NCBI GenBank assembly: GCA_030684395.1
Contig: JAUXTT010000011.1
Location: 310,001-374,000 of the forward strand
Length of the DNA: 64,000 bases
Direction of reading: 5' to 3'
Origin: Bacteroidota bacterium
Lineage (GTDB): Bacteria; Bacteroidota; Bacteroidia; B-17B0; Aurantibacillaceae
The stretch's first letter is position 1; each line of letters begins with the position of its first letter. Positions 57,141 to 64,000 of the stretch are shown piece after piece. The notes below the pieces were generated by a model. The model was not told the DNA's origin. It saw only the letters and a program-made list of their open reading frames with translations, and ran no database searches. The translations under genes were made by a program, and so were the position numbers.

Positions 57141-57953
57141 ATGCAATTAAATCTCACCAAACCTATCGCGTTCATTGATCTTGAAACTACCGGAATAAAT
57201 GTTGCTTCCGATCGAATAGTAGAAATCTCCATTTTAAAAATTCATCCGGGCGGAAAAGAAGAAGTAAAAACCTTGCGTGTAAATCCGGAAATGCCAATTC
57301 CAGCTGAATCTTCAGCTATACATCACATTTTTGATGGAGATGTGAAAGATTGCCAAACCTTTAAACAATTAGCCACTCAACTTTCTTCTTTTATTGACGG
57401 TTGTGATCTGGCAGGGTACAACTCCAATAAATTTGATATTCCGTTATTGGCCGAAGAATTTTTACGTGCGGATGTTGATTTTGATCTGCGAAACAGAAGA
57501 CTGGTGGATGTACAAAACATCTTCCACATCATGGAGCAACGTACTTTAAGTGCTGCTTACAAATTTTATTGCAACAAAGAAATTGAAAACGCTCACAGTG
57601 CAGAAGCGGATATAAAAGCCACTTATGAAGTATTTTTAGCACAACTCGAAAAATACAAAGAAGTTGAAATAGCGGATGAAAAAGGAAACAAATACATTCC
57701 GGTTACCAACAATATAGAGGCACTCAGTAAACTAACTGCAAGAGGAAGAAATGCTGACTTAGCAGGTAGAATACAATTCAATGTAAAAGGTGAAGAGGTT
57801 TTTGCTTTCGGAAAACACAAGGATAAATCAGTGGAAGAAATTTTCGAAAAAGAACCTTCGTATTATAAGTGGATGATGGATAATGAATTTCCGCTTTATA
57901 CAAAAAAGATCATTACTCAGATCAGGTTACGAATGAAGACAAGTAAGGGATAG
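57141..57953 (+). CDS. DEDDh 3'-5' exonuclease with DUF3820-like tail
   Basis: A 270-residue DNA polymerase III epsilon-like exonuclease. Exo I is IAFIDLETTGINVASDRIVEIS near residues 9-30, Exo II has LAGYNSNKFDIPLL near residue 91 and Exo III has NAHSAEADIKATYEV near residue 150, with the DEDDh His. The C-terminal FGKHKDKSVEEIFEKEPSYYKWMM near residue 220 is a DUF3820-like extension. Its TAG stop is the first part of the family A repeat. Confidence 0.92.
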   Translation: MQLNLTKPIAFIDLETTGINVASDRIVEISILKIHPGGKEEVKTLRVNPEMPIPAESSAIHHIFDGDVKDCQTFKQLATQLSSFIDGCDLAGYNSNKFDIPLLAEEFLRADVDFDLRNRRLVDVQNIFHIMEQRTLSAAYKFYCNKEIENAHSAEADIKATYEVFLAQLEKYKEVEIADEKGNKYIPVTNNIEALSKLTARGRNADLAGRIQFNVKGEEVFAFGKHKDKSVEEIFEKEPSYYKWMMDNEFPLYTKKIITQIRLRMKTSKG

Positions 57954-58082
57954 AACGCAGATGACACTGATTTGTTAAGATTAACGCTGATTCTTTAGAT
58001 TTATAAGAATCATGCAATTTATCTGCTACGAAGAAAATTAGAATTCATAATAAATCTGCTTAATCTGTGTCGTCTGCGTTCC
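57950..58082. repeat. Family A palindromic repeat supplying two stop codons
   Basis: Left arm ATAGAACGCAGATGACACTG and ATT (57950-57972); right arm CTTAATCTGTGTCGTCTGCG and TTCC (58059-58082). The left edge, ATAGAACGCAGATGAC, matches the copy at 31462. The TAG in it stops the exonuclease gene. Read on the minus strand the right arm encodes the last residues of the PlsC gene and its TAA stop. Confidence 0.8.
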
Positions 58083-58941
58083 ATCTTTTCACAAATTCTT
58101 CGAAACTCAACTTGGTTCCTTTTCCTAATTCATACACATAAGCCTTCACTAACTGCGCCCAGTCTCTGTGGCTGTGCCTTTTATCAAACACTCCATAGCT
58201 AAAAGGTTTCCCGAATTTTACATGAATGGTTTTGTTCCTTTGTTTTACCATTTCATCAGCAAGAAAAAACATTTCAATATTTCCTTTTATTCTTAAACGC
58301 TTGCGCCATAATGCAATGTTGTAAAACAATTTTGAATTTCTTCCGTCAATATAAACAGGCACTATCATCCGTTCGTGTTTAATTGCTTGAGTGATGAAAC
58401 TCTTCTTCCACTCCAAATCTTTTATTTCTCCCTTTTGTTTTCTAGAAACCATCCCTGCAGGAAAAACCAATACTGCTTGTTCCGAAGAATAAATTGCATC
58501 AATAACCTTTAATGCATCCCCAGCGGTTTTTCCCACTTTATTTACACCCACAAATAGACTTCTAAAGTTCACCAGTTTCAATAAAATATCATTCACCAAA
58601 AACCGTACATCCTTCCTTATATTACTCACAGCATTTATTAACGCCAAACCATCCAATCCACCAAGCGGGTGATTGCTGGCAATGATGAGTCCTCCCTCCT
58701 TTGGTATATTTTCCAATCCTTCCCAACTAATCTTGGCTCCCAAATACTTTATGGCCGAATCATTAAAATCATGTTCGTAGTCATTTTTGTAAAGCTCAAT
58801 TCCGGCATTAACAAAATCCTGGTGTAACTTTTTCTTTATCCAATTGAGAACAAATTGGGGCAAAAACTTATATAAACGAGGATTTTTCTCCCGAATAACA
58901 CCCTCAACATCAATAAATTTCTTCGTTTTTGACTCTTCCAT
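58060..58941 (-). CDS. PlsC-type lysophospholipid acyltransferase family protein
   Basis: A 293-residue acyltransferase that transfers an acyl chain to a phospholipid precursor. The catalytic motif is SNHPLGGLDGLAL near residue 90, where His and Asp are separated by five residues rather than the usual four. A later motif FPAGMVSRKQKGEIKDLEWKKSFI near residues 160-180 resembles the family's FPEGTRS block. IPKEGGLIIASNHP shows the usual approach. The last residues, WNADDTD, are encoded by the family A repeat. Acceptor unknown. Confidence 0.83.
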   Translation of the reverse strand: MEESKTKKFIDVEGVIREKNPRLYKFLPQFVLNWIKKKLHQDFVNAGIELYKNDYEHDFNDSAIKYLGAKISWEGLENIPKEGGLIIASNHPLGGLDGLALINAVSNIRKDVRFLVNDILLKLVNFRSLFVGVNKVGKTAGDALKVIDAIYSSEQAVLVFPAGMVSRKQKGEIKDLEWKKSFITQAIKHERMIVPVYIDGRNSKLFYNIALWRKRLRIKGNIEMFFLADEMVKQRNKTIHVKFGKPFSYGVFDKRHSHRDWAQLVKAYVYELGKGTKLSFEEFVKRWNADDTD

Positions 58942-59103
58942 GCAAAATTTCTTTGTTCAAAACGTGTTAATAGCTTCACCCTTCAAAACTCGCTTTCCAT
59001 CTATTGAAAATCAACACAAAGCAATAATTATAAGCATTCCCACACTACAAAGCACTAAAAAATAATTGAATAAAAAAACAGGGCCAAAAACTGAGTTTTC
59101 AAC

Positions 59104-59159
59104 AAAGTGGTAAAAAATGGGTCAAAGTGGTAAATAGTGGTAAAATTTATCTATTTTTG
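59104..59159 (+). promoter_or_regulatory. MraZ-type operator and -7 element of the dcw cluster
   Basis: Four half-sites AAAGTGG, AAAATGG, AAAGTGG and ATAGTGG start at 59104, 59114, 59124 and 59134, exactly 10 bp apart. They end 11 bases before a -7 element TATTTTTG (59152-59159). MraZ in other bacteria binds (A)AAGTGG/TGGG boxes spaced by 10 bp in front of mraZ. The array covers the -33 position, so binding should block the promoter. Confidence 0.82.
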
Positions 59160-59184
59160 ACCTTGTCTTTCGAAAGATAATTTT

Positions 59185-59652
59185 ATGGCAAGCCTGATTG
59201 GTGAATTTGATTGTAAGGTTGACGCAAAGGGGCGTTTTATGTTCCCTGTCAATTTGAAAAAGCAACTTGAAGATGCTTTCGAGAAGGGATTTGTCATAAA
59301 CCGAAACCTGCACCAGAAGTGTTTAGTTCTTTATCCGGTTGCAGAGTGGGAGAAATTGAATAAGAAGTTGAGCAAACTCAATCGCCTTATAAAAGCGAAT
59401 GATGTATTTGTAAGAAAATTTGCCGGTGGTGCCACAAGTTGTGATGCCGATAATGCCGGAAGGATCTTACTTCCAAAAGCATTGAATGATTATGCGGATA
59501 TTAAATCTGACATAAAGATTTTAGGAAGTAATAATGTGATTGAAATTTGGGATAAGAAAATGTATGAAGAATTCTTAAACCAGGATATTAATATAGAGAA
59601 GTTGGCTGAAGATGTGTTAGGCAGTTTGAATTTTAATGATGACAACGAATGA
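59185..59652 (+). CDS. mraZ: Transcriptional regulator MraZ
   Basis: A 155-residue double AbrB-fold protein, ring-forming DNA-binding repressor of the dcw cluster. First half has GEFDCKVDAKGRFMFPVNLKKQLEDA, second half CDADNAGRILLPKALNDYADI, each with the conserved K(D/N)AxGR(F/I) motif. It stops 4 bases into rsmH (ATGA overlap). It should regulate itself through the four-box operator at 59104-59140. Confidence 0.95.
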   Translation: MASLIGEFDCKVDAKGRFMFPVNLKKQLEDAFEKGFVINRNLHQKCLVLYPVAEWEKLNKKLSKLNRLIKANDVFVRKFAGGATSCDADNAGRILLPKALNDYADIKSDIKILGSNNVIEIWDKKMYEEFLNQDINIEKLAEDVLGSLNFNDDNE

Positions 59653-60548
59653 CCTATCACAACCCCGTTCTTTTAAAAGAGTGTATTGAAGGGCTGAATA
59701 TTAAGGCAGACGGAATTTATGTTGATGTAACATTTGGAGGAGGCGGGCATTCGAGAAAAATTCTTGAACACTTAGGCGAAAAAGGAAAACTTATAGCTTT
59801 TGATCAGGATAAAGAAGCTCAGTTGAATGTTCCCGATGACAAACGCGTAATTTTTGTCAATCAGAATTTTATGTATCTGCAAAACTTTTTGCGTATGCAC
59901 GGAATAACGAAAGTTGACGGAATCCTCGCTGACCTTGGAGTTTCATCGCATCAGTTCGATACCGGAGAAAGAGGTTTCTCTATTCGATACGAAGGTGCAT
60001 TAGACATGCGAATGAACCAACAAGCAGAATTAACAGCTGCAAAAGTGGTAAATGAGTACGAAGGTTATGTGTTGTCAAAGATCTTTCGCTTGTATGGTGA
60101 GATCGAGAATTTCAGAAAACTCTCTGACTTGATAGTAAGTGCAAGAGCCCTGGGGCCAATTGAAACAACACTTCAGTTAAAAGAGTTGATCACAACCATT
60201 GCACCGAAACATGCAGAGCATAAGTATTTTGCAAGAGTGTTTCAGGCTTTGAGAATAGAAGTGAACAAAGAATTAGAAGTGTTGGAAGAGTTTTTAAAAC
60301 AAACATTAACTGTTTTAAATCCGGGCGGAAGATTGGTAGTGATCAGTTATCACTCATTGGAAGACAGATTAGTAAAGAATTATATAAAAACCGGGAATAT
60401 AGAAGGAAAAATTGAAAAAGATTTTTTCGGAAAGATTACCAAACACTTTGAGCAGGTAAATAAAAAACTCATAGTGCCTGACGAAAAAGAAATTGAAGAG
60501 AACAACCGAGCAAGAAGCGCTAAACTGCGGATTGCCGAGAAGATATAA
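59649..60548 (+). CDS. rsmH: 16S rRNA (cytosine(1402)-N(4))-methyltransferase
   Basis: A 299-residue methyltransferase (MraW) that modifies C1402 of 16S rRNA. The SAM site is YVDVTFGGGGHSRKILEHLG near residues 24-43. DGILADLGVSSHQFDTGERGFSIRYEGALDMRMN near residues 93-125 and VISYHSLEDRLVKNYIK near residue 237 are signatures. It overlaps mraZ by 4 bases. Confidence 0.96.
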   Translation: MTYHNPVLLKECIEGLNIKADGIYVDVTFGGGGHSRKILEHLGEKGKLIAFDQDKEAQLNVPDDKRVIFVNQNFMYLQNFLRMHGITKVDGILADLGVSSHQFDTGERGFSIRYEGALDMRMNQQAELTAAKVVNEYEGYVLSKIFRLYGEIENFRKLSDLIVSARALGPIETTLQLKELITTIAPKHAEHKYFARVFQALRIEVNKELEVLEEFLKQTLTVLNPGGRLVVISYHSLEDRLVKNYIKTGNIEGKIEKDFFGKITKHFEQVNKKLIVPDEKEIEENNRARSAKLRIAEKI

Positions 60549-60606
60549 GATTTATGAATGGCGATTTTTAAACATCAGAAATCGTACATTATAAATCAAA
60601 GATTAA

Positions 60607-61044
60607 ATGGCGAATAAGTTTAAGGAAATACAAGTTGAAGAGGAAGAAGTTATAGAGCAGGTTGAAAAACCGAAAGCTCAGGCAAAACCTACCTCGCCGA
60701 AAAAGAAAAGTGGAGTTGTAAAATCCTTGAATAGCGTGTTTAGCGGAACATTCCTTAGTAATGATTTTGTTTTAAAACGCATACCATTTGTTTTGTTTCT
60801 CTCGGTAGTAGCGGTGTTCTACATCTCCTACAATTATTGGGCTGACGACAAACTTAGACAACAGTCGAAGATAACTTCGCAATTGAAAGAATTGCGCAGC
60901 GAATATATTGCAAGCAAATCGGACTTAATGTTCGTTAGTAAACAGAGTGAAGTGGCTAAAGCTGTAGAAAGCATGGGACTAAAGGAGCCGGTGGTTCCTC
61001 CAATGAAGATAGTAGTACAACAAGACTCTGTTAATCAAAAGTAA
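60607..61044 (+). CDS. ftsL: FtsL-like division protein
   Basis: A 145-residue bitopic protein: an acidic and basic cytoplasmic N-terminus of about 55 residues, one membrane helix near residues 62-80 (RIPFVLFLSVVAVFYISYNYW), then a short coiled-coil-like periplasmic segment (LRQQSKITSQLKELRSEYIASKSDLMF). Position between rsmH and ftsI matches FtsL, part of the FtsQLB complex that activates septal wall synthesis. The N-terminus is longer than in the model FtsL, as usual for this phylum. Confidence 0.85.
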   Translation: MANKFKEIQVEEEEVIEQVEKPKAQAKPTSPKKKSGVVKSLNSVFSGTFLSNDFVLKRIPFVLFLSVVAVFYISYNYWADDKLRQQSKITSQLKELRSEYIASKSDLMFVSKQSEVAKAVESMGLKEPVVPPMKIVVQQDSVNQK

Positions 61045-61165
61045 TTATCAGACATAGCATACGCTGTATGTAAATGTCAAGTTGAAAGCGAAAGCTGACA
61101 GCAATGGAAAAAGTGTCCGTTGTTGCCGGAGAGGGAATGAACTGTTTAAAAAAGAAATAAAAAAA

Positions 61166-63280
61166 TTGGACCACAAAAAAGACATACTTTGGAGAACCTA
61201 TTTGGTTTACATCTTTATGTTGGTGTTTGCTATTGCGATCGTTTATCGCATTGTAAACGTTCAATTTATTGAAGGAGATAAGTGGCGCGAAAAAGCAAAA
61301 CAACTTACCATGGTGTATGTTGATATAGAAGCTGCACGCGGAAACATTTTTGATGCAAACGGAAACCTATTGGCTACTTCCCTGCCCTATTACGAAGTTG
61401 GAATGGATGTAAACGCACCTTCAATTGTTTCGGATACATTTAAAAAATATGCATCTCCTTTAGCTGAAGAGTTGGCAAATCTATTTAAAGATAAAACTGC
61501 AAAAGAATACAAACGTATGTTGCAGAAAGCAAGAAACAAAAATGACAGGTACATTGTGTTGCATCGTAATGTTTCCTATCGCGATTTGCAAACCATGAAA
61601 AAATTTCCGATTCTCAAAAAAGGGAGGCGTGGCGGACTCGTGACATTACAAACCAATAAGCGGGAACGGCCTTTCAAAATGCTGGCAGCGCGAACCATTG
61701 GTTATACACAAAACAAACTGAAAGTAGGCATCGAAGGTGCCTACGATTCTACATTAAAAGGAGTTAGCGGAAAACGTTTGATGCAAAAAATCGCCGCTGA
61801 TGTTTGGAGGCCAATTAATGATGAAAACGAAATTGAGCCGAAAGACGGTAATGACATTTACACAACCATCGACATCAATATTCAGGATGTTGCAGAAAAT
61901 GCATTGATGAAAGCACTCATCAAAAACAATGCAAGTCATGGTTGCGCAGTATTAATGGAAGTAAAAACCGGAGAGATAAAAGCTGTTGCTAATCTTACAC
62001 GTACTGATTCAGGAATGTACAGCGAGCGTTTCAATTATGCGATGGGATATTCTTCTGAGCCGGGTTCAACATTTAAACTAGCTTCTTTACTAACCGCATT
62101 GGATGATGGTTATATAGATCTGAATGATGAATTTACAGTAGGAAATGGTACTTGTCAATATTACGACAGAACAATGAAAGACTCTCACGAACCTGAGACT
62201 CCTAAATTAACGGTACAAAGAATATTCGAAACATCTTCTAATGTTGGAACAAGTCAGATCATTACAAAGTACTATTCTAAAGATCCAAAAAAGTTTGTTG
62301 ACAAATTAAAATCCTTCAACCTCGACAAACCATTAGGATTAGGAATCGCAGGGGAAGGAAAACCGAAAATTAAAAAAGTAGGATCGGATGAATGGTACGG
62401 AACAACTCTGCCCTGGATGTCTATTGGTTATGAATCTTCTATCACACCACTACAAACATTAACGCTTTATAATGCGGTTGCAAATAATGGAACTATGGTT
62501 AAACCAAGGTTCATTAAGGAGATTCAACGCAATGGGAAAACCATTCGAAAATTTGAACCGGAGATCATCAATGAACAAATAGTTAAGCCGAGTACTATTA
62601 AAATGGCAAAAAAATTATTAGAAGGTGTTGTAGAAAATGGTTCAGGTAAAGGATTAAACATTACAGCTTTTAAAGTTGCAGGAAAAACCGGAACTGCCCA
62701 GATAGCGGTTGGAGGAAAAAGTTATGGAACTTATGGAAATCGCTCTTATCAAGCTTCTTTTGTTGGATACTTCCCTGCTGATAAACCCCTTTACACTTGC
62801 ATTGTGATTATTTATAATCCATCTGCAGGAAACTATTATGGTGGTTTGGTTGCAGGACCTGTGTTCAAAGAGATAGCTGAGAAAGTATATTCAAATAGTT
62901 TAGACTTCCAGCAGGAGATCAACAGCAAAAAAATGTTGCTGACCAAAAATCCTGAAATGATAAAAACAAAAAGGGAAGATGCGGTAACTGTTCTTTCCGA
63001 ATTGAATATTGCTCACAAAATAGTAAACAATGAAGCTGTATGGGTTGGAAAAACAGCCGACTCTACCGGATTAAAATTAGGTGCCATAAATATTGAAGGC
63101 TCACTAAAAAAAGGGTTGGTCCCTAATTTATACGGCATGTCGGCAAAAGATGCCATGTACATTTTAGAGAACAACGGGATCAATGTGAAATTACAAGGAA
63201 TTGGGAGTGTGAAAAAACAATCAATCGAAGCGGGAACAAAATTTTACAAAGGTTCACTTATAACATTAATACTGGGTTGA
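61166..63280 (+). CDS. ftsI: Penicillin-binding protein, septal transpeptidase FtsI
   Basis: The class B PBP that cross-links septal peptidoglycan. About 704 residues from a TTG at 61166, which gives the family-typical start (DHKKDILWRTYLVYIFMLVF); no ATG is available in frame before residue 16 of that version, and a more upstream TTG (61082) is possible. The active site Ser is in SEPGSTFKLAS near residue 298, SxN in FETSSNVGTS near residue 357 and KTG in GKTGTAQ near residue 507. A PASTA domain closes the protein (LVPNLYGMSAKDAMYILENNG). Confidence 0.9.
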   Translation: MDHKKDILWRTYLVYIFMLVFAIAIVYRIVNVQFIEGDKWREKAKQLTMVYVDIEAARGNIFDANGNLLATSLPYYEVGMDVNAPSIVSDTFKKYASPLAEELANLFKDKTAKEYKRMLQKARNKNDRYIVLHRNVSYRDLQTMKKFPILKKGRRGGLVTLQTNKRERPFKMLAARTIGYTQNKLKVGIEGAYDSTLKGVSGKRLMQKIAADVWRPINDENEIEPKDGNDIYTTIDINIQDVAENALMKALIKNNASHGCAVLMEVKTGEIKAVANLTRTDSGMYSERFNYAMGYSSEPGSTFKLASLLTALDDGYIDLNDEFTVGNGTCQYYDRTMKDSHEPETPKLTVQRIFETSSNVGTSQIITKYYSKDPKKFVDKLKSFNLDKPLGLGIAGEGKPKIKKVGSDEWYGTTLPWMSIGYESSITPLQTLTLYNAVANNGTMVKPRFIKEIQRNGKTIRKFEPEIINEQIVKPSTIKMAKKLLEGVVENGSGKGLNITAFKVAGKTGTAQIAVGGKSYGTYGNRSYQASFVGYFPADKPLYTCIVIIYNPSAGNYYGGLVAGPVFKEIAEKVYSNSLDFQQEINSKKMLLTKNPEMIKTKREDAVTVLSELNIAHKIVNNEAVWVGKTADSTGLKLGAINIEGSLKKGLVPNLYGMSAKDAMYILENNGINVKLQGIGSVKKQSIEAGTKFYKGSLITLILG

Positions 63281-63364
63281 TTTTTATATGACTTATCCAT
63301 ACCCAAAAATAAAAAAAACGTATAGGATATACCATATGGCAACCAGTAAAAACAATGTCTGCAT

Positions 63365-64000
63365 ATGAAATTACTTAAAGACATATTATACAAAGCAGGA
63401 CTTGAAGAAGTTCAGGGAACAACTAACCTTGCTGTTTCCGGAATTGTATTTGACTCACGTAAAGTAAAAAAAGACTCATTATTTGTTGCAACGCGCGGAA
63501 ACAATGTAGATGGTCACGCGTATATCAACACCGCTATTGAAGCAGGTGCTAATGCAATTGTGTGCGAAGAATATCCAGATCAAACATTTGAACACATCAC
63601 TTATGTAAAAGTAAAAGACACTTCATTTGCATTAGGAATAATTGCTTCTAACTTCTTCGATAATCCTTCAGAAAAATTAAAACTGGTTGGTGTAACAGGA
63701 ACAAATGGCAAAACCACAACCGTTACTCTATTATTTAATCTGTTCAAACAATTAGGTTATACAGTTGGTTTATTATCAACAGTAAAAAACCAAATTCAGA
63801 ACGAAGTTATTCCTGCAACTCACACCACACCTGATGCTGTAGCTTTAAACGAGTTACTCCTTAAGATGGTTGAGAGAGGTTGCCAGTATGCTTTTATGGA
63901 AGTAAGCTCGCATGCAGTTGTTCAACACAGAATTACAGGTATTACTTTTTCAGGTGGAGTATTCACCAACATCACTCACGATCATTTAGATTACCACAAA
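63365..64000 (+). CDS. murE: UDP-N-acetylmuramoyl-tripeptide synthetase MurE (partial)
   Basis: First 212 codons of MurE, which adds the third peptide residue to UDP-MurNAc-L-Ala-D-Glu; the frame is open at the window edge. VSGIVFDSRKVKKDSLFVATRG near residues 24-45 is the uridine/muramoyl binding start, and VGVTGTNGKTTTV near residue 108 the ATP loop. TTPDAVALNEL and MEVSSHAVVQHRI follow. Which diamino acid it uses cannot be told, as the specificity motif is outside. It continues the dcw order after ftsI. Confidence 0.94.
   Translation, partial: MKLLKDILYKAGLEEVQGTTNLAVSGIVFDSRKVKKDSLFVATRGNNVDGHAYINTAIEAGANAIVCEEYPDQTFEHITYVKVKDTSFALGIIASNFFDNPSEKLKLVGVTGTNGKTTTVTLLFNLFKQLGYTVGLLSTVKNQIQNEVIPATHTTPDAVALNELLLKMVERGCQYAFMEVSSHAVVQHRITGITFSGGVFTNITHDHLDYHK

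Overview
This is an A+T-rich chromosomal window from a member of the Bacteroidota (Bacteroidetes). Supporting evidence: a PorT-type protein of the type IX secretion system next to menG, DUF6089, DUF4293, DUF2851 and DUF4159 family proteins, a short AtpC encoded with AtpD away from the other ATP synthase genes, many lipoproteins with Bacteroidetes-style lipoboxes, and repeated TAnnTTTG promoter -7 elements. It is most like the flavobacterial/sphingobacterial/chitinophagal side of the phylum; the genus cannot be named from sequence reading alone. No rRNA, tRNA, CRISPR array, prophage or complete insertion sequence was seen.

Layout. 1-2.3 kb: a cut lipoprotein gene, a polyprenyl diphosphate synthase and an unknown membrane protein, all on the minus strand. 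2.4-5.2 kb: an ExbB-ExbD-TonB-like energy-transduction operon with two TonB-like genes that look like a diverged tandem duplication. 5.5-8.5 kb: gyrB and mdh. 8.6-9.4 kb: a decayed GldJ/GldK-like (FGE-sulfatase) fragment and a small lipoprotein. 9.5-11.1 kb: cyclophilin lipoprotein plus lptB. 11.6-12.1 kb: a non-coding element bounded by inverted repeats and carrying four hairpins. 12.1-15.6 kb: peroxiredoxin, lipid/diacylglycerol kinase, a HutD/Ves protein and a dihydrolipoamide-dehydrogenase-like flavoprotein lacking both redox cysteines. 15.7-23.8 kb: envelope proteins, YfhO family, clpP, glycolate-oxidase-like FAD enzyme. 23.8-29.4 kb: atpDC, a TPM-domain pair, serC. 29.5-31.5 kb: UPF0175/PIN toxin-antitoxin pair, ppk2 and a small unknown protein. 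31.6-35.2 kb: TonB-receptor operon including yidD. 35.4-41 kb: murF, menG, porT, a COG2509 flavoprotein and RidA. 41.2-50 kb: tex, DinB-like, AsmA-like, UPF0316, DUF4159 and a TPR/PD40 protein. 50.1-55.8 kb: two rhomboids with mutL, DUF2851, PspC. 55.9-58.9 kb: ispH, an exonuclease and a PlsC-type acyltransferase. 59.1-64 kb: the start of the dcw cell-wall/division cluster (mraZ, rsmH, ftsL-like, ftsI, murE) behind an operator of four half-sites spaced exactly 10 bp apart.

Most genes are housekeeping or envelope functions. The unusual content lies mostly between them: several families of imperfect palindromes whose arms are built from 7-10 bp degenerate tandem units, one of which supplies the stop codons of genes on both sides; one repeat apparently interrupted by the four-hairpin element; a cysteine-less Lpd-like enzyme; and a set of -7 promoter elements only 4-10 bp before start codons, implying leaderless or nearly leaderless mRNAs.
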